From CAKUFA01 sp963656345 (GTDB lineage: Bacteria > Bacillota > Clostridia > Christensenellales > Aristaeellaceae), in the NCBI GenBank assembly GCA_963656345.1, contig CAVKHY010000001.1, forward strand, positions 1 through 60,827: a stretch of 60,827 bases of DNA, given 5' to 3'. Of the stretch, positions 41,026-51,649 are shown one piece after another (position 1 is the stretch's first letter; each line of letters begins with the position of its first letter). The notes under the pieces are model-generated. The model was not told the DNA's origin and searched no databases. It worked only from the letters and a program-made list of their open reading frames with translations. The translations under genes were made by a program, and so were the position numbers.

Positions 41026-42126
41026 TTACTGCATCTTCAGGTAGGCAGTCACGAAGCCTTCCAGGTTGCCGTCCATCACGTCCTCAATGTTGCCCACTTC
41101 GTAGCCCGTCCGGTGATCCTTCACCATGGTATAGGGCTGGAACACGTAGGAGCGGATCTGGCTGCCCCATTCGATTTTCTTCATTTCGCCCTTAATGTCC
41201 GCCATCTGCTGTTCCTTTTCCCGTTCACGGATTTCCAACAGCTTGGCCTTCAACATCTTCAAGCAGGTTGCCCGGTTCTGCACCTGGTCACGCTCGGTTT
41301 GGCAGCTGACCACAATGCCGGAAGGATAGTGAGTCATCCGCACGGCGGAACTGGTCTTGTTCACGTTCTGTCCGCCTGCGCCGGAGGAGTGGTAGGTATC
41401 CACCCGCACATCCTTCATGTTGATTTCGATTTCTCCGTCATCATCGTCCAGAATGGGCGCAACGTCCAGGGAAGCAAAGGAGGTGTGCCGACGGGCGTTG
41501 GCATCAAAGGGGCTGATGCGCACCAGGCGGTGCACGCCCTTCTCACCGCGGAGGTAGCCGTAGGCATGGTCGCCGCTGACCTCGAAGGTAACGGACTTAA
41601 TGCCTGCTTCATCTCCGTCCAGCAGATCCAGCAGCTTCACCTGGAAGCCCATCTGCTCGCAGTACCGGGTGTACATGCGGTACAGCATCTGGGTCCAGTC
41701 CTGTGCTTCCGTTCCACCTGCACCGGCGTGGAGGGAAAGGATGGCATCGGAATCGTCATAGTCGCCCCGCATCAGGGTTTCCAGCTCCAGCGCATCGGAC
41801 TGCTCCTTCAGTTTGGTCAGTTCAATGCCGATTTCCTCGCCCATGGAGTCGTCATTTTCCTCCTCGGCCAGGGAGATCATGACTTCAATGTCGTCCGCCG
41901 TGGAGAGAAGCTTCTCGTAGTGCTCCAGCCGATCCTTCAGCTTGCCGAGCTTCTGGTTCACCTTGGCAGAATGATCCGCATCGTTCCAGAATTCAGGCTG
42001 ATTCATTTCTTCCGTCAGCTCGTCGATTTGCTCCCGAATGTGATCCACATGCAGGGCTTCGCCGGCCGTGATGATTTGGTTGCGGACGTTTCCCACGTCC
42101 CGGGTATATTGTTCCAGTTCCAGCAT
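41026..42126 (-). CDS. prfB: Peptide chain release factor 2, without programmed frameshift
   Basis: A 366-residue RF2 that terminates at UGA and UAA. The catalytic GGQ is in SSGAGGQNVNKTSSAV, and the stop-codon recognition element SPF is in ISPFDANARR. In many bacteria the gene has an in-frame UGA near codon 25 with a +1 shift for autoregulation; here the frame is open from MLELEQYTRD through the region before EMNQPEFWND, so that control is absent. The ribosome site AGAGAGG is rather far (14 nt) from the ATG. secA lies immediately upstream, the usual Firmicute order. Confidence 0.95.
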   Translation of the reverse strand: MLELEQYTRDVGNVRNQIITAGEALHVDHIREQIDELTEEMNQPEFWNDADHSAKVNQKLGKLKDRLEHYEKLLSTADDIEVMISLAEEENDDSMGEEIGIELTKLKEQSDALELETLMRGDYDDSDAILSLHAGAGGTEAQDWTQMLYRMYTRYCEQMGFQVKLLDLLDGDEAGIKSVTFEVSGDHAYGYLRGEKGVHRLVRISPFDANARRHTSFASLDVAPILDDDDGEIEINMKDVRVDTYHSSGAGGQNVNKTSSAVRMTHYPSGIVVSCQTERDQVQNRATCLKMLKAKLLEIREREKEQQMADIKGEMKKIEWGSQIRSYVFQPYTMVKDHRTGYEVGNIEDVMDGNLEGFVTAYLKMQ

Positions 42127-42198
42127 TGTACAGCGTATCCTCTCTTTAGAAAACGTGGATTAGAAAGCGTGGGGTGTATCCGTTGTGCAGTTCCGGCC

Positions 42199-44898
<2,700 letters not shown>

Positions 44899-44989
44899 AC
44901 TTTATCTCCTTAATGAATGAATCATCCTCTTATCCGGTCAAGGCCTAGGCCAGGAACGGGGAGCCCATAGCATGGAAACTCAAAATATA

Positions 44990-45017
44990 GTATACCATTA
45001 AACCCCTGTTCCTTCAA
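44990..45017 (-). promoter_or_regulatory. Promoter of secA
   Basis: On the minus strand TTGAAG (plus 45012-45017) and TATACT (plus 44990-44995) have a 16-nt spacer. The leader to the secA start is about 85 nt and includes a short GGCCTAGGCC palindrome (44943-44952). Confidence 0.55.
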
Positions 45018-45082
45018 GAAAATATTCAGGAAAACGGTGACAGCTGCGGAACGAAGGGCGGAAGGAGATTGCGCATGGCAAG

Positions 45083-45122
45083 AAAAAAGCCTCCCTCGAG
45101 GTCAGCAGACTTCGAAGGAGGC
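45083..45122 (-). terminator. Intrinsic terminator of the exported redox operon
   Basis: On the minus strand GCCTCC-TTCGA-N11-TCGAG-GGAGGC forms a stem of about 11 bp with one internal mismatch and is followed by TTTTTTC. It lies 25 nt after the thioredoxin-like stop. Confidence 0.8.
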
Positions 45123-45146
45123 AAACAGAGAAAAGAATGCGCAAAC

Positions 45147-46130
45147 TTATTTTGTCATATCGGCGGCAAGGGCCTGATCAATCAGCTCCTGCAAGGCCTT
45201 TGCCTGACTTTCGCCGGTAATAGCACCCACAATGGGATCGCCTACCAGGTTGCCATTCCGGTCAACCACATAGGTGGTAGGATAGGCAAAAATGTTCTCG
45301 GTGAACTGACCGGCTTCGCTGTCGCTGGCAAAGTACACATTCTGATAGGTGGCACCCTTCTTTTCCAGCACGGCCTTAGCTTCTGCAATGGCATCCGCAT
45401 CTCCGTCCAGGGTGAAGGCGTTAATGCCGATGAGGGCACCGCCCTTTTCAGCCAGTTCCTTGTTCATGGCATCCAGCTCGCTGAGCTCGCCCACGCAGGG
45501 GTTGCAGGTGGTAAACCAGAAGTTTACGACTGTTACTGCATTGGCGGCAAAAAGGTCGCTGCTGTTCACCACATTGCCGTCCAGATCCATGCCTTCAAAG
45601 GAAGGAAACTTTTCGGCAGTGTCATCCATGGTTACGGTTACGCCGGCAGCATCAGCGGATACTTCCATACCGCTGTCCGTGGACACTACCATGCTTGCAT
45701 CCGCAGGCACGCTCATGGTGCCGGTGTTGCCGTCAATGGCGTCCTGCTTGGCGTTGGGATACACAGCCAGCAAGGCTTCCACATCATCTTCGATGGTCCG
45801 GATCTTTTCTGCTTCCCCGGTGATCAGGGTCAACTCTTCTGTCGTGAACTGATCTTTGGCGGATTCAATGGTATCCAGCAGAAATTTGCCGTAGTTTTCC
45901 CCGGTGGCAACGGAGATCATCGCCTTGTCCTTATCCATGGCCATGAAAACCTTTTCCCACAGGGCGGCATTTTCGCCCAGAATGGCATTTTCCTGATCCT
46001 TCAGTTCCAGGTACTTGGCGGCAGCTTCTTCAGCCGTCATGGTGGTGTCAACCTCTGCCCATGCTGTGCTTGCGAGGGCCATGCTGCACACCAGCACAAG
46101 AGTCAGCACCGTCATCAAAAACTTCTTCAT
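45147..46130 (-). CDS. Exported thioredoxin-like (TlpA/redoxin) protein with helical N-terminal domain
   Basis: A 327-residue secreted protein. A signal peptide ends in STAWA|EVD with no lipobox. Residues 30-125 are a helical domain rich in acidic residues that I do not recognise. Residues 170-320 form a TlpA-like thioredoxin fold with the redox pair Cys209-Cys212 in WFTTCNPCVGE and a cis-Pro in FAYPTTYVVD. It should reduce or oxidise thiols outside the membrane. Its start overlaps the stop of the membrane Fe-S protein gene by 4 nt, so electrons are likely delivered through that protein. Confidence 0.87.
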   Translation of the reverse strand: MKKFLMTVLTLVLVCSMALASTAWAEVDTTMTAEEAAAKYLELKDQENAILGENAALWEKVFMAMDKDKAMISVATGENYGKFLLDTIESAKDQFTTEELTLITGEAEKIRTIEDDVEALLAVYPNAKQDAIDGNTGTMSVPADASMVVSTDSGMEVSADAAGVTVTMDDTAEKFPSFEGMDLDGNVVNSSDLFAANAVTVVNFWFTTCNPCVGELSELDAMNKELAEKGGALIGINAFTLDGDADAIAEAKAVLEKKGATYQNVYFASDSEAGQFTENIFAYPTTYVVDRNGNLVGDPIVGAITGESQAKALQELIDQALAADMTK

Positions 46131-47071
46131 GGTTGTTCCTCCTGTTCTTTCACGAACTGAATTTTTTGCGGCGCATCGGCCGCTGCCTTATCTTTACCGG
46201 TGCCAAAGCCGTAACGATAGCGCACAGCCTTGGTTGGGCAGGCACGAATACACATTCCACATCGGATGCACTCGGTGTGGTTAGGGGTTTTGGTCACGTT
46301 CACGTCCATCTTGCAGACCTTTGCGCACTTCCCGCAGGAAACGCACTTGCGCTGATCCACCTTCATCTGACACAGGGAGACCTTGTTCATCAAGGCGTAA
46401 ATGGCGCCCAAAGGACACAGCCACTTGCAGAAGGGACGGTAGAACAGCATACTGAGGATCACAACCGCTACCAACACAAAGAACTTCCATGCGAACAAGT
46501 CGCCCAAGGCTTCCCGAATACCGGAATTCACAATGGACAGGGGAATGGCGCCTTCCAGCACGCCTTGGGGACAAAGGTACTTGCAGAAGAAGGGATCCCC
46601 CATCCCTACGTCATTCACCGCCAAAGCCGGTAAAAGGATGACCATCACCAGCAGAATGACGTACTTCAGGTAGGTGAGGGGTTTCAGCTTCCTGGTGGAA
46701 AACTTTTTGACGGGAATCTTGTGCAGCAATTCCTGGAACCAGCCGAAAGGACAAAGGAATCCGCAAATGAACCGCCCCAGCAGAACGCCGAACAAGATCA
46801 GGATGCCCACAATATAATAGGAAAAGCTGAACTTGGAAGAACCGATCACCGCCTGCAGGGAACCGATGGGGCACGCGCCGGTGGCTGCCGGACAGGAGTA
46901 GCAGTTCAGCCCGGGCACACAGACGGTTTTCGCATCTCCCCGGTAAAGGGTGCCCTTAAAAAAGTTGGGCAGATGGATGTTGGTCAGCAGCGTGGCTGCA
47001 GCCTGGATCCATCCCCGGAAGCGGGCGAACAAATGGGAAAAGCCCGAAAATTTCTTACCCAATGCCCACAC
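46127..47071 (-). CDS. Membrane 4Fe-4S protein (NapH/CcoG-like)
   Basis: A 314-residue polytopic protein. A Cys-rich loop near the N terminus (CVPGLNCYSCPAATGACPIG) is followed by about five transmembrane helices carrying paired CGFLCPFGWFQ and CKWLCPLGAIYA motifs, as in NapH/RdxA/YccM proteins. Near the C terminus are two ferredoxin clusters (CVSCGKCAKVC, CIRCGMCIRACP). It probably passes cytoplasmic electrons across the membrane to the thioredoxin-like partner. The start is unresolved: GTG 47071 overlaps the upstream small gene, and TTG 47062 is better spaced from GGAG. Confidence 0.85.
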   Translation of the reverse strand: MWALGKKFSGFSHLFARFRGWIQAAATLLTNIHLPNFFKGTLYRGDAKTVCVPGLNCYSCPAATGACPIGSLQAVIGSSKFSFSYYIVGILILFGVLLGRFICGFLCPFGWFQELLHKIPVKKFSTRKLKPLTYLKYVILLVMVILLPALAVNDVGMGDPFFCKYLCPQGVLEGAIPLSIVNSGIREALGDLFAWKFFVLVAVVILSMLFYRPFCKWLCPLGAIYALMNKVSLCQMKVDQRKCVSCGKCAKVCKMDVNVTKTPNHTECIRCGMCIRACPTKAVRYRYGFGTGKDKAAADAPQKIQFVKEQEEQP

Positions 47072-47207
47072 ACTCCAGACAAATCTTGATAGCCTTGCTC
47101 AGCACCGTGTCGGCTTCCCCCCGCCACACGCCGAAGCAGATCATCACCACGCCAACGTACAGCAGCAGGCTCTGAAAAAGGATTTTCTTTCCGTGGTTCA
47201 AGCACAT
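47055..47207 (-). CDS. CD1871A-type CxxC small membrane peptide
   Basis: A 48- to 50-residue peptide: one transmembrane helix (LFQSLLLYVGVVMICFGVW) followed by RGEADTVLSKAIKICLECVGIG, the conserved end of CD1871A-family CxxC-containing proteins. It forms the C-terminal part of a longer open frame whose upstream portion crosses the promoter and is not used. ATG 47207 is given, but TTG 47201 is better spaced from GGGTGAT. The CLEC pair faces one side of the membrane and may relay electrons or disulfides to the Fe-S protein whose gene overlaps by 17 nt. Confidence 0.75.
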   Translation of the reverse strand: MCLNHGKKILFQSLLLYVGVVMICFGVWRGEADTVLSKAIKICLECVGIG

Positions 47208-47231
47208 CACCCTTTCCGCTTTCATGAGGCC

Positions 47232-47306
47232 ATCATAGCACAAGGGAGGTAAAGTCCCCGTTAAGAAAAGAAAGTTAACACAAACCTTATCTCCTGCTGG
47301 TATAAT
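47232..47306. promoter_or_regulatory. Divergent extended -10 promoters with repeated GTTAA boxes
   Basis: Plus strand: TGG-TATAAT at 47298-47306 for the two-component system. Minus strand: TGC-TATGAT (plus 47232-47240) for the redox operon. Neither has a good -35. Between them are GTAAAG (47249-47254), GTTAAG (47260-47265, 11 bp later) and GTTAAC (47274-47279), candidate sites for the OmpR-type regulator encoded alongside. Confidence 0.6.
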
Positions 47307-47353
47307 AGAACAGAACCGAGGGGAATGCAAGATGCAATAAGGAGAAATGACCG

Positions 47354-48031
47354 ATGCGGTTTTTGGTAATCGAGGATGAACGGGAACTGTGCCAGACCAT
47401 TGCCCAAAGCCTGCGCCGCCTTGCCTATAGTGTAGACTGCTGCTATGACGGCGAGAAGGCTCTGGAAATACTGGAAGCGGAGCAATATGATCTGGTACTG
47501 TTGGACTTGAATCTGCCCGGTAAGGACGGCATGACGGTGCTGCGCATTTTCCGCCAGTGGGATCGGGAAACCCCGGTGCTGATTCTTTCCGCCCGCAGCG
47601 AGGTGGCGGATAAAGTCGAAGGCCTTGATGCCGGCGCAAATGACTATCTGGCCAAACCTTTTCATTTGGCGGAATTGGAGGCGCGGATCCGCAGCCTGAC
47701 CCTGCGCCGGTTTACACAGCAGGAAACGGTGCTTCAATGCGGTGAAATCACCTTCGACACCCGTGCGAGGACAGCAACCGCCCATGGTCAGACTTTGCCC
47801 CTGACCCGGAAGGAAACCGGCATTCTGGAATACCTGATGCTCCATCAGGGACGGCCGGTCAGTCAGGAGGAACTAATGGAGCATGTGTGGGACAGCAGCG
47901 TGGATAATTTCAGCAATGCCATTCGGGTGCATATATCTGCCCTGCGGAAGAAGCTTCGGAGTGTGCTGGACTATGATCCTATTCGCAACCGCATCGGTGA
48001 GGGTTACGTCATGGGAGGTGAAGAGCCATGA
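47354..48031 (+). CDS. OmpR-family response regulator
   Basis: A 225-residue regulator. The receiver domain has the acidic pocket IEDE, phospho-acceptor Asp51 in LVLLDLNLPG, the switch Ser in LILSARS and Lys in YLAKPFH. The C-terminal winged helix (about 128-220) is of the OmpR/PhoB type (LTRKETGILEYLMLHQGRPVS, then VRVHISALRKKL-like helix). AAGGAGAAATGACC precedes the ATG. Its stop overlaps the kinase start by 4 nt. It lies divergent from the exported redox operon, its probable target. Confidence 0.93.
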   Translation: MRFLVIEDERELCQTIAQSLRRLAYSVDCCYDGEKALEILEAEQYDLVLLDLNLPGKDGMTVLRIFRQWDRETPVLILSARSEVADKVEGLDAGANDYLAKPFHLAELEARIRSLTLRRFTQQETVLQCGEITFDTRARTATAHGQTLPLTRKETGILEYLMLHQGRPVSQEELMEHVWDSSVDNFSNAIRVHISALRKKLRSVLDYDPIRNRIGEGYVMGGEEP

Positions 48032-49182
48032 AGCGGCTTTCCCTGCAGTGGCGCATGACCCTGCTGACTTCTCTTTTGATTGGCGCAGCCTGCATGGTCA
48101 TGATGCTGCTGATGTGCTTTTCCGGCAATCATTATATGGATGCGATCGGCGCTTCCATACAGGACTACACCGCTGACGGCGCCGTTGCCTTTGACCCTGA
48201 TCCGGGCATGCATGAGGAACTGACCATTGTGATTTTGGGTGCCAAGGAAGGCTTCAGGGCAACCAACTGGTATATTACGGCGGCAGTCACGCTTCTCAGC
48301 GGTGTCATGGCTTATTTTGTCAGCGGACGGGCATTGAAGCCCCTCCACGCTTTTGCTGCCCAAGTGGAAAAAGTCCAAATGAACAATCTGGCGGACATGC
48401 GTATCAATGAGGATACTTTGCCGGAGTTTCGCCAACTGAGCTGTTCGTTTAATCAGATGCTGGAGCGGTTGGACAGCGCCTTTGCCGCCCAGAAGCAGTT
48501 TACTGGCAACGCTGCCCACGAGCTGCGTACGCCTTTGGCACTGATGCAGGCCAAGCTGGAGCTTTTTTCGGCGGAGCATCCGCAAGCGATGCCGGAAACA
48601 ACGGCCTTTTTATCCTCTTTGAAGGAACAGATGGAACGGCTGACCCAAATGACCAAGACTCTGCTGGAAATGAGCGGCCTTCAATCCCTGCCACGAAACG
48701 AGCAAATTCAGCTGGAACCCATGATGGAGGAAATTTGTGCCGATCTGGCTCCGCTGGCGGAAAAGCAGCACATCACCTTGTCTCACGAAGGAGACGGTAC
48801 CATGCGGGGCAGCGATACGCTGATCTATCGCCTGCTGTACAATCTAACAGAGAATGCCGTGAAGTACAATCGGCCGGGTGGCAGCGTCCGCATCACGGCC
48901 CGTCAGAAAGGGGATAAGCTGATGGTTCGCGTGCAGGATACGGGGCTCGGCATTCCGGCAACGTACCACCAAAGCGTATTTCAGCCCTTCTTTCGGGTGG
49001 ATCAATCCCGCAGCCGTGCTTGCGGCGGCGCAGGGCTGGGGCTTTCCTTGGCCTGGGAAATTGTCCGGCTGCACGGCGGAACGATCCGGGTGGAGGAGAG
49101 CAGCGACGAAGGCACCGCCATCCTGGCAGAGCTGCCGGCAGAAGACAGTTCTAATGCGCTTGCCGACAACGGAAGACCCTGA
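48028..49182 (+). CDS. Sensor histidine kinase
   Basis: A 384-residue membrane kinase. Two transmembrane helices (about 9-31 and 82-99) enclose a small extracytoplasmic segment of 50 residues, too short for a folded ligand domain of known type. HAMP-like residues 100-152 lead to the DHp domain with His164 in AAHELRTPLALM, then the ATPase motifs NLTENAVKYN, VQDTGLGIP and GAGLGLSLAWEIV. The short sensor suggests it reads membrane or redox state, perhaps via a partner. It is translationally coupled to the response regulator. Confidence 0.92.
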   Translation: MKRLSLQWRMTLLTSLLIGAACMVMMLLMCFSGNHYMDAIGASIQDYTADGAVAFDPDPGMHEELTIVILGAKEGFRATNWYITAAVTLLSGVMAYFVSGRALKPLHAFAAQVEKVQMNNLADMRINEDTLPEFRQLSCSFNQMLERLDSAFAAQKQFTGNAAHELRTPLALMQAKLELFSAEHPQAMPETTAFLSSLKEQMERLTQMTKTLLEMSGLQSLPRNEQIQLEPMMEEICADLAPLAEKQHITLSHEGDGTMRGSDTLIYRLLYNLTENAVKYNRPGGSVRITARQKGDKLMVRVQDTGLGIPATYHQSVFQPFFRVDQSRSRACGGAGLGLSLAWEIVRLHGGTIRVEESSDEGTAILAELPAEDSSNALADNGRP

Positions 49183-49297
49183 TTGCAACTCTTTGAAAAA
49201 AAACCTTTTCAAGGAGAATGATTTATGATACAATGGTTTGCGGACTTTTTTGCCTGCCCGCAGGCAGAAAGATCTACGGAAAGGCAAGTGAAATGTC

Positions 49298-50368
49298 ATG
49301 ACAGCTTCCGAAAAGCTGATCCAACACCTCGGATTGGGCGCGGCTGATGCTGTTGCCGTGCATAATCCGTCCAATATGTTTTATCTCACCGAAGGCTACA
49401 CCGGTGAAGGCGTGGTGTACATTTCCTGCAAACAGCGGGTGATTGTTACCGATTTCCGCTATACCGAACAGGCCGAGCGTCAGGCACCCGGGTTCAGGGT
49501 GGTCATGACCGATAAGGATTGCTCCCACAGCGCATGGCTGGCCAAGCTGTGCAAAGAGGATGGCATTACCACCCTCCGCTACGAGGACGATTACCTGACG
49601 GTGAAGGATTTCGAGGGTCTCCGCAAAACGGTGGGGGATATGCAGTACATGCCTCTGAACCGTGCGCCAGAAGTGCTCCGGCAGGTGAAGACCGAAGCCG
49701 AGGCTGCGGCCATTCGCAGTGCCTGCGCCATTACCAGCAAGGCCTTTGATGAAGTGCTGGGCAAGATTCACGAAGGCATGACCGAGAAAGAGCTCCGTAT
49801 CGAGCTGGACTTCATCCAGCTGAAGCTGGGCGCTCAGGGTAATTCCTTTGACACCATCATCGCCTCAGGTGTCAACGGAAGCCTGTGCCACGCCGTGCCT
49901 ACGGATAAGAAGCTGGTCAAGGGTGAAATGATCACCATGGACTTTGGCTGCAAGGTAGGCGGCTACTGTTCCGACATGACCCGCACGGTGGCGCTGGGTG
50001 AGCCTTCTGCCGAAATGCGCCGCATCTATGACACGGTGCTCCATGTGCAGACCATTTGCGAGGACGCTGTGGCACCCGGTAAGAACTGCTTTGATATTGA
50101 CAAGATGGCTCGGGATTACATTGATGCACAAGGCTATGCAGGCCGGTTCGGTCACGGGCTGGGTCATGCGGTAGGCATTGACATTCATGAGAATCCCCGC
50201 TTCAGCCCCTCCTGTCATGATACCCTTGTGCCCGGTATTGTGATCACGGTGGAGCCCGGTGTGTACGTTCCCGGTTTGGGCGGCGTCCGCATTGAAAATA
50301 CGGTGCTGGTGACGGAAAACGGTCATGAAGCACTGACCACGGCACCTAAGCAGCTGATTGTGCTGTAA
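49298..50368 (+). CDS. M24-family Xaa-Pro aminopeptidase
   Basis: A 356-residue PepP/PepQ-like metallopeptidase that removes N-terminal residues ahead of proline. An N-terminal creatinase-type domain (about 1-125) precedes the pita-bread fold with metal ligands in ITMDFGCKVGGYCSDMTRT (two Asp), GHGLGHAVG (His), ITVEPGVYV and VRIENTVLV (Glu). A catalytic His is expected in SLCHAVPTDK. AAAGGCAAGTGAAATGTC precedes the ATG. Pairing with efp directly downstream is a common Firmicute arrangement (yqhT-efp). The 115-nt gap upstream holds TACAAT near 49230 and a GCCTGC-CC-GCAGGC hairpin. Confidence 0.92.
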   Translation: MTASEKLIQHLGLGAADAVAVHNPSNMFYLTEGYTGEGVVYISCKQRVIVTDFRYTEQAERQAPGFRVVMTDKDCSHSAWLAKLCKEDGITTLRYEDDYLTVKDFEGLRKTVGDMQYMPLNRAPEVLRQVKTEAEAAAIRSACAITSKAFDEVLGKIHEGMTEKELRIELDFIQLKLGAQGNSFDTIIASGVNGSLCHAVPTDKKLVKGEMITMDFGCKVGGYCSDMTRTVALGEPSAEMRRIYDTVLHVQTICEDAVAPGKNCFDIDKMARDYIDAQGYAGRFGHGLGHAVGIDIHENPRFSPSCHDTLVPGIVITVEPGVYVPGLGGVRIENTVLVTENGHEALTTAPKQLIVL

Positions 50369-50420
50369 CCCACGCTAGCAATCACCTAAATCAATAAGAA
50401 CATAGACGGAGGAATGGATC

Positions 50421-50978
50421 ATGATTACTGCAGGCGATTTCAAAAAGGGTATTACCGTTGAATGGGACGGCGGCGTATGGACCATCGTGGACTTCCAGCA
50501 CGTGAAGCCCGGCAAGGGCGCTGCCTTTGTCCGCACCAAGACCAAGAACGTGATGACCGGCGCCGTGGTTGAGCGCTCCTTCAACCCTACCGACAAGATG
50601 CCCAAGGCCATCATCGAAACCAAGGAAATGCAGTACGTGTACAACGACGGTGACCTGTACTACTTCATGGACAATGAGACCTACGAGCAGCTGCCCCTGA
50701 ACCACGACCAGGTGGAAGACGCTATCGCTTTCGTGAAGGAAGGCACCAACGTAACCGTGCGTTTCTTCAAGGGCAGCGCCTTCTCTGTGGAAGCTCCCAA
50801 CTTCGTGACCCTGGAAGTAACCGACACCGAGCCTGGCTTCAAGGGCGACACCGCTTCCAATACCTACAAGCCTGCAACCCTGGAGACTGGCTACAGCCTG
50901 CAGGTGCCCCTGTTTGTCAACACCGGCGACATGATCCGTGTGGATACCCGCACCGGCGAGTACATGGAGCGCGCCTGA
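50421..50978 (+). CDS. efp: Elongation factor P
   Basis: A 185-residue EF-P with the three beta domains: KOW-like N terminus (ITAGDFKKGITVEWDGGVW), the loop QHVKPGKGAAFVRTKTKN whose Lys at the tip contacts the peptidyl-transferase centre, and the C-terminal EF-P signature region TGYSLQVPLFVNTGDMIRVDT. It relieves stalling at polyproline stretches. No EpmA/EpmB or YmfI-type modification gene is beside it. GACGGAGGAATGGATC precedes the ATG, 52 nt after the peptidase. Confidence 0.96.
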   Translation: MITAGDFKKGITVEWDGGVWTIVDFQHVKPGKGAAFVRTKTKNVMTGAVVERSFNPTDKMPKAIIETKEMQYVYNDGDLYYFMDNETYEQLPLNHDQVEDAIAFVKEGTNVTVRFFKGSAFSVEAPNFVTLEVTDTEPGFKGDTASNTYKPATLETGYSLQVPLFVNTGDMIRVDTRTGEYMERA

Positions 50979-50990
50979 TTCTGAGTCCTT

Positions 50991-51020
50991 CTGCCCGCGG
51001 GTTGTCCACGGGCAGTTTTT
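50991..51020 (+). terminator. Intrinsic terminator of efp
   Basis: CTGCCCG-CGG and CCA-CGGGCAG pair with one mismatch around a short loop and are followed by TTTTT. Confidence 0.8.
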
Positions 51021-51080
51021 CTTTCCATCCATTTCTGTGATTGCCACGCAGCATGCGTGAACAAAAGGAGGCAATGTGTT

Positions 51081-51584
51081 ATGAGTAAGCTTACGGACCG
51101 TGTCAGTTACCTGAAGGGACTTGCCGAGGGGCTGAAGCTCAATGCCGACAAGGACACCAATCGCATGATTCTGGAGATTCTGGATGTGCTGTCGGAAACC
51201 GCCGATGACCTTTCCCAGCTGACTGAAGCTCACAACGAGCTGAACGACTATGTGGAAAGCATCGACGATGACCTGGCCGAGCTGGAAGAGGATCTCTTCG
51301 ACGACGAAGATGATGACTACTATGACGATGATGACGACGGCTACGACTTCGACGATGCGGAAGATGACGAGTGCGGCTGCGGCTGTGGTCACCACCATCA
51401 TCACGACGAGGACGATGATGAGGATGAGGACGACGAGGATGATGATGAAGTCATTTCCTATGCCTGCCCCCACTGCCATCACGAGCTGGAGTTCAAGGCT
51501 TCCGATGTGGACTTCGATGAAGATTATCGGTGCCCTGCCTGCGGCAAGCCTGTCTTCCCTGAGCTGACGGACGACGAGGAATAA
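51081..51584 (+). CDS. CD1247-type protein with Asp/His-rich linker and zinc ribbon
   Basis: A 167-residue protein. The N terminus (LTDRVSYLKGLAEGLKL, then ILEILDVLSETADDL and YVESIDDDLAELEEDL) matches the CD1247 N-terminal domain of clostridia, function unknown. A linker of about 60 residues is mostly Asp and Glu, interrupted by CGCGCG and five His. The C terminus is a zinc ribbon (CPHCHHELEFK and CPACGKPVFPE). AAAAGGAGGCAATGTGTT sets ATG 51081; the 8-codon extension from 51057 is not used. Metal storage or a polyanionic binding role is suggested by composition only. Confidence 0.8.
   Translation: MSKLTDRVSYLKGLAEGLKLNADKDTNRMILEILDVLSETADDLSQLTEAHNELNDYVESIDDDLAELEEDLFDDEDDDYYDDDDDGYDFDDAEDDECGCGCGHHHHHDEDDDEDEDDEDDDEVISYACPHCHHELEFKASDVDFDEDYRCPACGKPVFPELTDDEE
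51262..51450 (+). repeat. GAY-codon low-complexity tract
   Basis: Roughly 190 nt dominated by GAT, GAC and GAA/GAG codons in the acidic linker, with a CAC/CAT run (five His) in the middle. The reading frame stays open, so it is coding rather than an artefact, but it is prone to slippage. Confidence 0.8.
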
Positions 51585-51596
51585 TCCTGCAAACCC

Positions 51597-51633
51597 AATA
51601 CGCCTCGGCAGAGCAATTCTGCCGAGGCGTATT
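51597..51633. terminator. Bidirectional terminator between the CD1247-type gene and the ArsC-like gene
   Basis: AATACGCCTCGGCAGA and TCTGCCGAGGCGTATT form a perfect stem of about 16 bp with a 5-nt loop, one of the strongest in the window. TTTGTCTT follows on the plus strand. The genes on either side are convergent. Confidence 0.8.
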
Positions 51634-51649
51634 TGTCTTCAAGGCACAT

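Noticed and set aside
42040..42126. Programmed +1 frameshift site in prfB
   Set aside because: Searched the first 40 codons for an in-frame TGA; the frame is open and continuous.
49250..49266. Terminator between the histidine kinase and peptidase genes
   Set aside because: The GCCTGC-CC-GCAGGC hairpin is preceded, not followed, by T residues on the plus strand, so it is more likely a leader hairpin.
51262..51450. Sequencing artefact or frameshift in the Asp-rich tract
   Set aside because: Frame continues into a well-formed C-terminal zinc ribbon, so the tract is genuine coding sequence.
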